The notes beneath the pieces are model-generated. The model was not told where the DNA came from. It was given only the letters and a program-made list of their open reading frames with translations, and searched no databases. A program made the position numbers and the translations under genes. Of a DNA stretch of 14,629 bases, positions 1-6,877 are shown piece after piece. Numbering within the stretch: the first letter of the stretch is position 1; each line of letters begins with the position of its first letter. This stretch comes from JBBTVP01 sp038063175. GTDB lineage: Bacteria > Patescibacteriota > Minisyncoccia > UBA6257 > 1-14-0-10-40-38. Where the stretch lies: NCBI GenBank assembly GCA_038063175.1, contig JBBTVP010000065.1:1-14629 (forward strand), written 5' to 3'.

Positions 1-1340
1 TTGACTACCGGTACTGGGATGAAGAAGTGGCGAAGTATCTCTCCGAGAACGGGTTCACCCGTTACAAGCTTCTCGTGGAGCTTGCGCTCATGGAGATACT
101 CCACCGCCGGGGAATTTGTCCCGAAGTCGCCATCAAAGAGGTTAAGACGGCTTGTGATCAAGTCACAACTGCCGAAGTGTATGAAGAAGAAGACCGAATT
201 CACCACGACATCCGTGCGCTCGTGAATTGCGTCCGTGCCAAAGTCAGTGATGCCACGAAGCCGTACGTCCACATGACGGCGACTTCGTACGACATCATCG
301 ATTCGGCGAACGCAGCTCGCTACATGGATACGGTCGAGAACGTGCTCGTTCCATCGCTTACCAAGTTGGAAGGAGTACTCATCGCCACGGCGCTCCGCGA
401 AGCAGAAACGGTACAAGTTGGCAGAACGCACGGCCAACACGCTGTTCCGATCACGTTCGGCTTCGCGCTTGCCGGATACGTCAGTCGTCTTGGCAGTTCC
501 ATCGAAGCGCTCATGGTACTTGCCGAAAAACTTCCCGGAAAGTTTTCTGGAGCAGTCGGGGCGTACAACGCTTCCTCGTTGTTCTTCGACGATCCCGAAG
601 GTTTCGAAGCAGAAGTTCTTGGCGAACTCGGACTGACACCAGCGGAACACTCGACGCAAATCGTGCCACCAGAGGCGTTAACACGTCTCTTCTGCGAAGT
701 CACGATCGCGGCGGGCATTCTCGCCAATCTGTCCGACGACATGCGGCATCTCCAGCGGACGGAAATCGGAGAAGTGGGCGAGGAGTTTGGAGCGACACAG
801 GTCGGTTCCTCGACCATGCCGCAGAAGCGAAACCCCATCAACTTCGAGAACGCCAAGAGCTGCTGGAAGATCGTTGCGCCGCGAATCCTTACGGTGTTCA
901 TGGACCAAATTAGTGAGCACCAGCGTGACCTTACCAACTCCGCATCCGCGCGGACTTATGGCGAGGTCATCGCTTATGTGGTTTCGACCGCGAAGCGACT
1001 CTCGCGCACGATGCAAAAGCTTAGCGTTGATCGCGCCAACTTGGAGCGTAACCTCGGTATACAAAAGGGCTTGGTCGCTGCCGAGCCGCTCTACATCATT
1101 CTTGCGGCGTTGGGACATCCCGACGCGCACGAGAAGGTGCGAACCCTTACACTTCAAGCCCAACGGGAGGCACGACCACTCGAAGAAGTCGTTCTCAGCG
1201 ATGCAGAGATGCAGATTTACCTTGAGAAGATGACGCCATACCAGCGGCAGATTCTTTCGAACCCGTCTCTCTACACCGGCATCGCCGCCAAGAAGACGAA
1301 GGCGATCGCTGAACGATGGAAACACAAACTGGATTTGTAG
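1..1340 (+). CDS. purB: Adenylosuccinate lyase, 5' end outside the window
   Basis: This enzyme of the fumarase/aspartase superfamily splits adenylosuccinate to AMP and fumarate, and SAICAR to AICAR, in purine synthesis in the cytoplasm. The frame is open from base 3 and begins with a family-typical N-terminal stretch (DYRYWDEE) directly before the GTG at 27. That GTG is therefore an internal Val codon and the true start lies a few residues to the left of the window. The catalytic-His segment GRTHGQHAVP is at nt 420-449. The superfamily signature GSSTMPQKRNP, with the flexible catalytic Ser loop, is at nt 804-836. A TSYDI motif sits near nt 282-296. About 445 codons are visible, close to full length. 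The frame is intact with no missing key residue. It is followed by a 158-nt hairpin-rich gap and then a separate promoter, so it is not co-transcribed with the next gene. AMP synthesis or salvage through this step seems retained. Confidence 0.95.
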   Translation, partial: DYRYWDEEVAKYLSENGFTRYKLLVELALMEILHRRGICPEVAIKEVKTACDQVTTAEVYEEEDRIHHDIRALVNCVRAKVSDATKPYVHMTATSYDIIDSANAARYMDTVENVLVPSLTKLEGVLIATALREAETVQVGRTHGQHAVPITFGFALAGYVSRLGSSIEALMVLAEKLPGKFSGAVGAYNASSLFFDDPEGFEAEVLGELGLTPAEHSTQIVPPEALTRLFCEVTIAAGILANLSDDMRHLQRTEIGEVGEEFGATQVGSSTMPQKRNPINFENAKSCWKIVAPRILTVFMDQISEHQRDLTNSASARTYGEVIAYVVSTAKRLSRTMQKLSVDRANLERNLGIQKGLVAAEPLYIILAALGHPDAHEKVRTLTLQAQREARPLEEVVLSDAEMQIYLEKMTPYQRQILSNPSLYTGIAAKKTKAIAERWKHKLDL

Positions 1341-1456
1341 AGAAACAGCCTGCTAGAGGAGAAGGATTCTCGCACGACCCGCACGTGGCTACGACCGCGT
1401 GCGACTCCTACTATTTCGGATATACGAGATGGTGACGGGATAGTCGACAGTTCAAT
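1341..1456 (+). other. Structured 3' region between purB and its terminator
   Basis: No reading frame is supported here. Two further inverted repeats precede the terminator. GAGAA/TTCTC with a 3-nt loop lies at about 1359-1371. CGCACG (1380-1385) pairs with CGTGCG (1398-1403) across a 12-nt loop. It may be only a structured 3' UTR; no known RNA family was recognised. Confidence 0.35.
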
Positions 1457-1488
1457 TGGGCCCTGGTGGTTTGTACCATCGGGGCCCA
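1457..1488 (+). terminator. Probable terminator hairpin after purB
   Basis: TGGGCCC (1457-1463) pairs with GGGCCCA (1482-1488). An inner TGGT/ACCA pairing (1464-1467 with 1475-1478) extends the stem, with a 3-nt bulge. A short CTTTT follows. The T-run is weak, so this is a plausible but not ideal intrinsic terminator. It lies 117 nt past the purB stop and just before the promoter of the next gene. Confidence 0.55.
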
Positions 1489-1498
1489 CTTTTCGAAA

Positions 1499-1527
1499 TT
1501 GACTCTCGGGATCAAAAAGTCTATAAG
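1499..1527 (+). promoter_or_regulatory. Sigma-70-type promoter for the CDF transporter
   Basis: TTGACT (1499-1504), a 17-nt spacer and TATAAG (1522-1527) match the consensus at 5/6 in each box. The expected transcription start is near 1534, giving a 36-nt leader. This is the best promoter match in the window. Confidence 0.75.
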
Positions 1528-1555
1528 CTAAAGCAGTACTAAGGAACCCATTACG

Positions 1556-1563
1556 AAAGGAGG
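1556..1563 (+). promoter_or_regulatory. Shine-Dalgarno deciding the TTG start at 1570
   Basis: AAAGGAGG ends 6 nt before the TTG at 1570. This fixes the start of the CDF gene at a rare TTG codon. Most other starts in the window have no such site. Confidence 0.8.
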
Positions 1564-1569
1564 TTTCGA

Positions 1570-2211
1570 TTGGGCGATCATGTTTTCCGTTGCAGGGAAG
1601 CTCCCTGCGTGTGCGAGTTTATCCTTGAACGACGCCGGGAAGTGGCTGCGTACGTAAAGGTGCTCGCGATCGGGATCGCGATCCTCGCGATCGAACTCTT
1701 CGGAGCATGGCTTTCGGGAAGTCTTGCGCTTGCCTCGGATGCCGGACATGTTTTCACCGATCTCATGGTGGTGGGAACCGGAATCGTGATCGCGATGGGA
1801 GAACTCCGAGCACTCACCGCCCGGCCTCGCCTTCGCCTCGTAGGGGTGTGGATCCACGCGCTTCTCCTTGGAGGGGTGGCGCTATCGATTGTCGCCGAAG
1901 CGATTTATCGTATCGAGGAACCAACGAAAATCTCTCCGCTGCCGCTCTTCGTGGCTGCACTCGTGGGACTTTTCGGAAACTTCCTCCAGTATTCGGTTTC
2001 CCGAACGGTCAAGAACCGAACCCAACGTGGCATTCATGTGCACATTGCATCGGACTTCGCGTGCAGTCTCGCGGTAGTCATTTCGGCGCTCCTCATCTTC
2101 ATAACCGGACGACACGAAGTGGACACCATTGTCTCGTTCGTGATCGCCGGCGCCATCCTCGCATTTGGTCTCCCTGCGTTCGTCCCCGGAGAAGACCACC
2201 GTCACGAATAG
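1570..2211 (+). CDS. Cation diffusion facilitator (zinc-type), transmembrane domain only
   Basis: This is a membrane cation/proton antiporter of the CzcD/ZitB-type CDF family, probably exporting Zn2+ or a similar divalent metal. The TTG start is set by the Shine-Dalgarno 6 nt upstream. About six membrane helices lie between residues 28 and 205. The metal-site pattern HxxxD is present twice: H60/D64 in helix 2, inside SLALASDAGHVFTD, and H158/D162 in helix 5. The family usually continues with a cytoplasmic dimerisation domain of about 80 residues. Here the protein stops at 213 aa with a short His-containing tail. The first 20 residues carry one His and three Cys (H4, C8, C13, C15), which might bind metal. 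It has its own promoter and stands alone between purB and the endonuclease Q gene. Family assignment is secure; the metal is inferred. Confidence 0.88.
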   Translation: MGDHVFRCREAPCVCEFILERRREVAAYVKVLAIGIAILAIELFGAWLSGSLALASDAGHVFTDLMVVGTGIVIAMGELRALTARPRLRLVGVWIHALLLGGVALSIVAEAIYRIEEPTKISPLPLFVAALVGLFGNFLQYSVSRTVKNRTQRGIHVHIASDFACSLAVVISALLIFITGRHEVDTIVSFVIAGAILAFGLPAFVPGEDHRHE

Positions 2212-2241
2212 GCCGTATCTCGCTTGAGGTGCGGCTTCTTG

Positions 2242-2247
2242 TATAAT
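2242..2247 (+). promoter_or_regulatory. -10 box of the endonuclease Q gene
   Basis: A perfect TATAAT is present with no convincing -35. The predicted start is near 2254, giving a 39-nt leader to the ATG at 2293. That leader has no Shine-Dalgarno and carries the inverted repeat at 2261-2282. Confidence 0.55.
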
Positions 2248-2260
2248 GGTATTCACTAAT

Positions 2261-2282
2261 CACTAGTGGCTATTGGCTAGTG
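2261..2282 (+). repeat. Inverted repeat in the endonuclease Q leader
   Basis: CACTAG (2261-2266) and CTAGTG (2277-2282) can form a stem with a 10-nt loop. CACTAGTG (2261-2268) is itself a perfect palindrome, and a further CACTA lies at 2254-2258. It sits 10 nt before the ATG and could be an operator or an RNA hairpin. Confidence 0.45.
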
Positions 2283-2292
2283 TCTTACCAAA

Positions 2293-3606
2293 ATGCGCTT
2301 CATCGCCGATTTTCATATTCACTCGAAATATTCCCGAGCGGTTTCAAAAGATATGGTTTTGGAGGAACTCGATCGCTGGGCGGATGACAAAGGGATCCTT
2401 GTGATGGGCACTGGCGACTTTACCCATCCCGAGTGGTTTAAGGAGCTGAAAGAAAAACTCGAACCAGCCGAACTCGGACTTTTTCGTCTGAAGCCAGAAT
2501 TCAAACGAAAAACCATAAAAGGAACGCTCGCGGAAACTCGTTTCATGCTCACGGTTGAGATTTCGGGAATCTACACCCGGGGAGGCCGCGGGCGACGCAT
2601 CCACAATCTCGTTTTCGTCCCCGATTTTGAAACCGCAGAGAACATAAACACCCAGCTCTCGTGGATTGGGAATCTGAAATCTGACGGCAGGCCGATTTTG
2701 GGAATTGATTCCGAAGAGCTCGCGCGGATCGTTTTCTCTTCACACCAAGAAGCGGCGGTAATTCCTGCGCACGTATGGACTCCCTGGTTTTCGCTGTTTG
2801 GTTCCATGTCGGGGTTCGACAGAATCGAAGAGTGCTTCGGAAAGTTCGCTCCGGAAATATTTGCGATCGAAACAGGACTTTCGTCCGATCCATCAATGAA
2901 CTGGCGGCTTTCAACCCTCGACCGGATCGCGCTTATTTCGAATTCAGATTCCCATAGCTTGGAGCGGATCGGCAGGGAGGCAAACGTGTTCGATGCTGAA
3001 CTTTCTTACCGTGGAATCATGGATGCATTAAAAAGTTTCAATCCCAAGCGGTTTGTCGCTACCATCGAATTTTTTCCCGAAGAAGGAAAATACCACTACG
3101 ACGGCCACCGGGCGTGCAATGTTTCCTGGCACCCTGACGAGACACGGAGGAATGCTGGAATTTGTACGGGTTGCAAGAAAAAAGTCACCGTTGGGGTTAT
3201 GAGCCGCGTCGGTGCGCTCGCTGACCGACCCGTACCAAAAGCCACGCGGGTTTCTTTAGGAGCGATGGAGGGTATCACCTGGAACGGGCGTACTCCCTAC
3301 GTGAACCTGGTACCGCTCGATGAAATCATCGGAGAAGCAATTGGGGTCGGAGCGCAGTCGAAAGCGGTACGCGTCGAATATGAAAAGCTCATTCAGGCGT
3401 TTGGATCTGAACTCGGCGTGCTCATGGAGCACCCAATCGAAGCTATTGCCCAGGTGGCTAAACCAGAGGTCGCGCTCGCGCTTGGCCGGGTCCGTCTTGG
3501 AAAACTTTCAATCGAGCCAGGGTATGACGGCGAATACGGCAAGGTGAGGATTTTCAGGGAAGAAAGCGATCGGAAGGCGATAGAGGTACAGCGGAGTTTG
3601 TTTTAG
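2293..3606 (+). CDS. Endonuclease Q family PHP-domain nuclease
   Basis: This belongs to the family of archaeal EndoQ, which nicks DNA 5' of deaminated bases (uracil, hypoxanthine, xanthine) and abasic sites to start repair. The N-terminal PHP metal motif is intact (D6, H8, H10 in DFHIHSKYSRAVSK). A second conserved block, MGTGDFTHPEW, follows at about residue 38, and NSDSH gives later metal ligands. A zinc-finger-like insert is seen at C275, H280, C291 and C294, where archaeal EndoQ has a four-Cys finger. The length of 437 aa fits the family. The last five residues are QRSLF, very close to the bacterial sliding-clamp-binding consensus. Archaeal EndoQ ends with a PCNA-binding peptide at the same place. 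The gene has its own TATAAT and no Shine-Dalgarno. Family call is firm; substrate range is inferred. Confidence 0.9.
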   Translation: MRFIADFHIHSKYSRAVSKDMVLEELDRWADDKGILVMGTGDFTHPEWFKELKEKLEPAELGLFRLKPEFKRKTIKGTLAETRFMLTVEISGIYTRGGRGRRIHNLVFVPDFETAENINTQLSWIGNLKSDGRPILGIDSEELARIVFSSHQEAAVIPAHVWTPWFSLFGSMSGFDRIEECFGKFAPEIFAIETGLSSDPSMNWRLSTLDRIALISNSDSHSLERIGREANVFDAELSYRGIMDALKSFNPKRFVATIEFFPEEGKYHYDGHRACNVSWHPDETRRNAGICTGCKKKVTVGVMSRVGALADRPVPKATRVSLGAMEGITWNGRTPYVNLVPLDEIIGEAIGVGAQSKAVRVEYEKLIQAFGSELGVLMEHPIEAIAQVAKPEVALALGRVRLGKLSIEPGYDGEYGKVRIFREESDRKAIEVQRSLF

Positions 3607-3653
3607 TGTGCCGGAGGTAAATTAGCCGAGTTTCGCCGAGAGCATATAGCGCC

Positions 3654-3659
3654 TATAAT
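3654..3659 (+). promoter_or_regulatory. -10 box, leaderless start of the Clp-like operon
   Basis: A perfect TATAAT lies 7 nt before the ATG at 3667, which places the transcription start at about 3666. The -35 is weak (TTTCGC at 3631-3636, 17-nt spacer). There is no room for a Shine-Dalgarno. Confidence 0.6.
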
Positions 3660-3666
3660 TGAATAC

Positions 3667-4011
3667 ATGTATACCGGAGTTCTTTATCTAGCGGAACGAT
3701 TCTTTTTCCGGATCGTGAGTTTTCTGCGCCACTGGTATGTGGACGGGCTCCGCACGATTGCCCGGGAAACTATGAATGTACTTGAGCCGCTTGATCGGAC
3801 ATTCGCATTGCGTATTACTGCGAAAAATCTTTTCCAGCCGCTCTACCAAGACCATACGGTAGTAGGGCACGTGCTTGGGTTTGTGTTCCGATCCTTACGC
3901 CTGAGCGCGGGGAGTTTGGTTTACTCTGCTATTCTTGTGGTCGCAATCACCGTCGCGGTAGTGTGGGCAGGAATCCCCATTTCAATTCTTTGGTATGGAA
4001 TCCATCCCTAA
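3667..4011 (+). CDS. Small membrane protein, first gene of the Clp-like operon
   Basis: I do not recognise the family. The 114-aa protein starts with an aromatic, basic, amphipathic stretch (residues 7-32). A soluble middle part follows, then one long hydrophobic segment (about 80-110) that reaches almost to the C-terminus. The ATG lies 7 nt after TATAAT, consistent with a leaderless mRNA. Its 3' end overlaps the next gene by 17 nt, so translation of the two is probably coupled. Because it is always made together with the membrane-anchored Clp-like protein, a role as membrane partner or adaptor of that ATPase is a reasonable guess. It is not shown by sequence. Confidence 0.75.
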   Translation: MYTGVLYLAERFFFRIVSFLRHWYVDGLRTIARETMNVLEPLDRTFALRITAKNLFQPLYQDHTVVGHVLGFVFRSLRLSAGSLVYSAILVVAITVAVVWAGIPISILWYGIHP

Positions 4012-6493
4012 CACAACTCCTGGATTTTCATTTTCGGATCCGCGGCTCGTCTTTGGGACGGGAAACCGCTTTCTTGTTCGATCCGTATCGAGCGTGACGT
4101 ATGCAATTCTTGCTGCGGCTGCGCTCGTGTGTTCGCTCTCTGATCTTCGTGAATTGCGGTCCGCGGGTATGCTTACGGCATTGTTTCTCATCGATCGAGT
4201 AGTACATGCATGGAAACCCGAGCGGCCACTCCGTTTTTTTCACGGAAATTCTGGGAACGTTGCTTCCTATTTCACTCCGGAAAGTCTAAATTTACTTTTT
4301 ACCGCATTCCATCGCGCGAAGAGCCGGGGAGCGCATTTCACGCTCATACTTCTCTCTCTTGTTTCTGAACGTTCGGAGATCCGTTCCGCGCTTCAGAGAA
4401 TTGACGCTCCGCCCGATGACTTTCAGAAAAAAATCAAAGAAGCGATTGAAACAGCAGCTCCGCATGCGGACATGGACGAGGCGCATAAGGTTGCGGTAGC
4501 CGCATTCGAAGAGGCGCTTGCGAGAGACGCGGCGGCAGTTGAACCCGCGCATCTTTTTACCGCGCTCGCGCGGCTCAAGGAGCCGGATCTTATACGGGTA
4601 TTTGGTGCCTTTGAGATAAACGACGACGATCTTGGCTACGCTATCTCGCTCTCATCTATGGCAATGAAGCGTCCGCGGAAAACGCTCACGGCTTTCTTCG
4701 GCGAACCGCGCCGTCTCCGCCACCGGGTGATGAACCGGGCGTGGAGCTCGCGACCTACCCCCGTCCTTGATTCGGTTTCCGAGGATCTAACTGATAAGGC
4801 GAGGGCTCAAGAGATTGGGTTTCTTATTGGACACGATCGAGAGTATCGTGCGCTTCTCGACGTGCTCGCGCGGCCACAAAAAGAAAATGTGGTGCTTGTC
4901 GGTGAGGTTGGTTCCGGCAAGGGAGCTATCGCTGGGCGTCTCGCGCGCGACATGGTGCGTGATCGGGTACCTTCGACGCTCTTCGATCATCGCCTTGTCG
5001 AACTTTCCCTGGGGAATCTCGTTGCAAGCGCACATCAGGCCGAAATCGAAGATCGGGTACGCCGCATCGTAGATGAGATTGAAACCGCAGGAAACGTAAC
5101 GCTCTACATTCCCGACATCCACAACCTCGTACGCACTGCAGGAGGCCATGAGATGAGCGCTGCGGATGTTCTTCTTCCCGCGCTTCGGCGCGAATCGTTT
5201 TCCGTGATTGGATCGTGCCCCCCTCGTGAGTTCCGGGAATATCTTGAGCCGGTTTCCGACATACTAGGGACATTCGAGGTAATCCGGGTGACGGAGATTA
5301 CCCCTCCCGAGGCAACTGGTCTTCTTGCGCACGAAAGCGTAGTTCTTGAACGAAAGCATCACACCACGGTGAGTTTCAAGGCGATTCGTAAGGCGGTTGA
5401 ACTCGGTCGGCGCTACCTTGCGCCAAAGCCACTTCCCGGATCTGCGCGAGAACTTTTAGGAGAGGCGTTCGCGTACGCCGAACGTGGCGGGAGAAAGGTA
5501 GTCACTCCGGCAGATGTAATTGCGGTTACCGAACGGCGGGTGAGCGTACCTATCCACGAAGCAGAGGGAAAAGAAGCGGCAAAGCTCTTGGATCTTGAGC
5601 GATTCATCCATGAGCGGTTCATTGATCAGGAGGAAGCGGTGCGCGCGGTTGCACGCGCGGTTCGTGAGTACCGGAGCGGGCTTACCCGTCGCGGGGGGCC
5701 GATCGCAAGTTTTCTTTTTGTGGGCCCGACTGGCGTCGGCAAAACTGAACTCGCGAAGATTCTTACTACCATACAATTCGGGGATGAGCGATTCATGGTT
5801 CGATTCGATATGTCAGAATTTCAATCAAAAGAAAGTTTCATCCGCTTCATCGGCTCTCCCGATGGGTCCGTGCGAGGGAGTTTGACAGACGCTATTCTCG
5901 AAAAACCGTACTGCGTAATTCTCCTCGATGAGTTCGAGAAAGCGCATCCGGACATTTTGAACCTATTTCTTCAGGTCACGGACGACGGACGGTTAACCGA
6001 TGGTCTTGGTCGCACCGTGGACTTTTCAAACACCATTATTATTGCAACCTCGAACGCCCACTCTGATTTCGTCAAATCTGAAATTGAGCGGGGAACAAGC
6101 ATTTCGGAAATTGCGGAACAACTGAAGCGGAAGCTCACCGTTTTCTTCCGGCCAGAGCTTTTGAACCGTCTTTCGGCAACCATCGTGTTTAAAAGTCTTC
6201 AGCCCGCGGATGTGCTCCACATTGCACGTCTCGAACTCGTGAAGCTCGGGGCGCTCCTTCGTGAGAATCACGGCATTGAGCTTTCTTTCGACGATGCAGC
6301 CGTAACGCTTACCGCAGAGCTTGGATATGACCCCGCGTTCGGGGCGCGTCCCTTGCGCGGCGTGATTTCTGATAAAATGAGGGCGGTGCTTGCGGAGAAG
6401 CTTTTGAAGCATGAGATACAACGCGGCAATACCGTGAAGGTCGGTGTCGCGGAAAGAGCATTCACGTTCAACTTAATCGAAATAAATAAATGA
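3995..6493 (+). CDS. Membrane-anchored Clp/Hsp100-like AAA+ protein with degenerate first ATPase domain
   Basis: This 832-aa protein is related to ClpA/ClpB/ClpC. Two hydrophobic segments (about 30-50 and 57-72) suggest membrane anchoring. A Clp N-type helical repeat region (about 90-215) follows, then two AAA+ domains. D1 is degraded. Walker A is GEVGSGKG (303-310; Gly replaces Ser/Thr). Walker B has P373-D374 instead of Asp-Glu. The usual two arginine-finger residues are G425-T426. D2 is intact for ATP use: GPTGVGKT (577-584), D645-E646, R719/R725 and sensor-2 GARPLRG (783-789). Pore loops are atypical. Residues 343-352 replace the D1 KYRGEF-type loop and S625 takes the Tyr position of GYVG in D2. 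No IGF-type ClpP-docking loop is evident. It overlaps its upstream neighbour by 17 nt and its downstream neighbour by 4 nt. A chaperone or membrane-linked switch is inferred. Confidence 0.88.
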   Translation: MESIPNTTPGFSFSDPRLVFGTGNRFLVRSVSSVTYAILAAAALVCSLSDLRELRSAGMLTALFLIDRVVHAWKPERPLRFFHGNSGNVASYFTPESLNLLFTAFHRAKSRGAHFTLILLSLVSERSEIRSALQRIDAPPDDFQKKIKEAIETAAPHADMDEAHKVAVAAFEEALARDAAAVEPAHLFTALARLKEPDLIRVFGAFEINDDDLGYAISLSSMAMKRPRKTLTAFFGEPRRLRHRVMNRAWSSRPTPVLDSVSEDLTDKARAQEIGFLIGHDREYRALLDVLARPQKENVVLVGEVGSGKGAIAGRLARDMVRDRVPSTLFDHRLVELSLGNLVASAHQAEIEDRVRRIVDEIETAGNVTLYIPDIHNLVRTAGGHEMSAADVLLPALRRESFSVIGSCPPREFREYLEPVSDILGTFEVIRVTEITPPEATGLLAHESVVLERKHHTTVSFKAIRKAVELGRRYLAPKPLPGSARELLGEAFAYAERGGRKVVTPADVIAVTERRVSVPIHEAEGKEAAKLLDLERFIHERFIDQEEAVRAVARAVREYRSGLTRRGGPIASFLFVGPTGVGKTELAKILTTIQFGDERFMVRFDMSEFQSKESFIRFIGSPDGSVRGSLTDAILEKPYCVILLDEFEKAHPDILNLFLQVTDDGRLTDGLGRTVDFSNTIIIATSNAHSDFVKSEIERGTSISEIAEQLKRKLTVFFRPELLNRLSATIVFKSLQPADVLHIARLELVKLGALLRENHGIELSFDDAAVTLTAELGYDPAFGARPLRGVISDKMRAVLAEKLLKHEIQRGNTVKVGVAERAFTFNLIEINK

Positions 6494-6876
6494 AAAAAAA
6501 TATCGTAGCAATGCTTGGTGTGGCATGTTTGACGGTGCTTATTATTCCCTCGGTGACTTTCGGTCAAAGCGAGGGGCGGTGTACGGTGAACGGACAGGAA
6601 ATTCCGTGCCCCGAAGCAGTGCAAGCGATTGGGAAAGCGGCGATTGGATTTGGGATATTCGCGCTCGTGATGGGCACGGTAGGTATTGCGGCAACGGTGT
6701 TCTGGATTATGATGCTCGTCCATGCGGCATCAAAACCGATCGAAAACAAGGCGCTCTGGATTGTGCTCATGGTCATTACCGGCATCATTGGGGCGATTGT
6801 TTATTACTTTGCGGTGAAGCGGACATTCATATCACCGGCGGCTACCTCCGTAATTCCGCAAGTTCCACACGCATAA
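6490..6876 (+). CDS. Small secreted-type membrane protein with PLDc_N-like segment
   Basis: The 128-aa protein begins with a signal-peptide-like N-terminus (KK, then a hydrophobic core to about residue 24). A short outside-facing stretch with C31 and C40 follows, which could form a disulfide. Two membrane helices follow (about 51-78 and 88-108). The second helix region, with ALW before it and YYFAVKR after it, resembles the PLDc_N domain (phospholipase D-nuclease N-terminal membrane segment). No catalytic domain is attached. It starts within the stop of the Clp-like gene (ATGA, 4-nt overlap), so it is translationally coupled to it. Function is unknown; the domain resemblance is moderate. Confidence 0.75.
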   Translation: MKKNIVAMLGVACLTVLIIPSVTFGQSEGRCTVNGQEIPCPEAVQAIGKAAIGFGIFALVMGTVGIAATVFWIMMLVHAASKPIENKALWIVLMVITGIIGAIVYYFAVKRTFISPAATSVIPQVPHA

Positions 6877-6877
6877 T

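Noticed and set aside
320..1325. Long open frames on the - strand opposite purB (320-937 and 678-1325)
   Set aside because: They lie fully inside a well-conserved lyase gene. Their products are rich in Arg and Ser with no recognisable fold, and no promoter or ribosome site precedes them.
27..1340. GTG at 27 as the start of purB
   Set aside because: The frame is open to the window edge, and the codons before it encode a family-typical N-terminal stretch. The gene is cut by the window, not started there.
1666..1692. Cluster of GATC/CGATCG repeats in the CDF gene
   Set aside because: It encodes an Ile/Ala/Leu membrane helix with ordinary codons for this region. GATC is frequent across the window, so it is not a distinct element.
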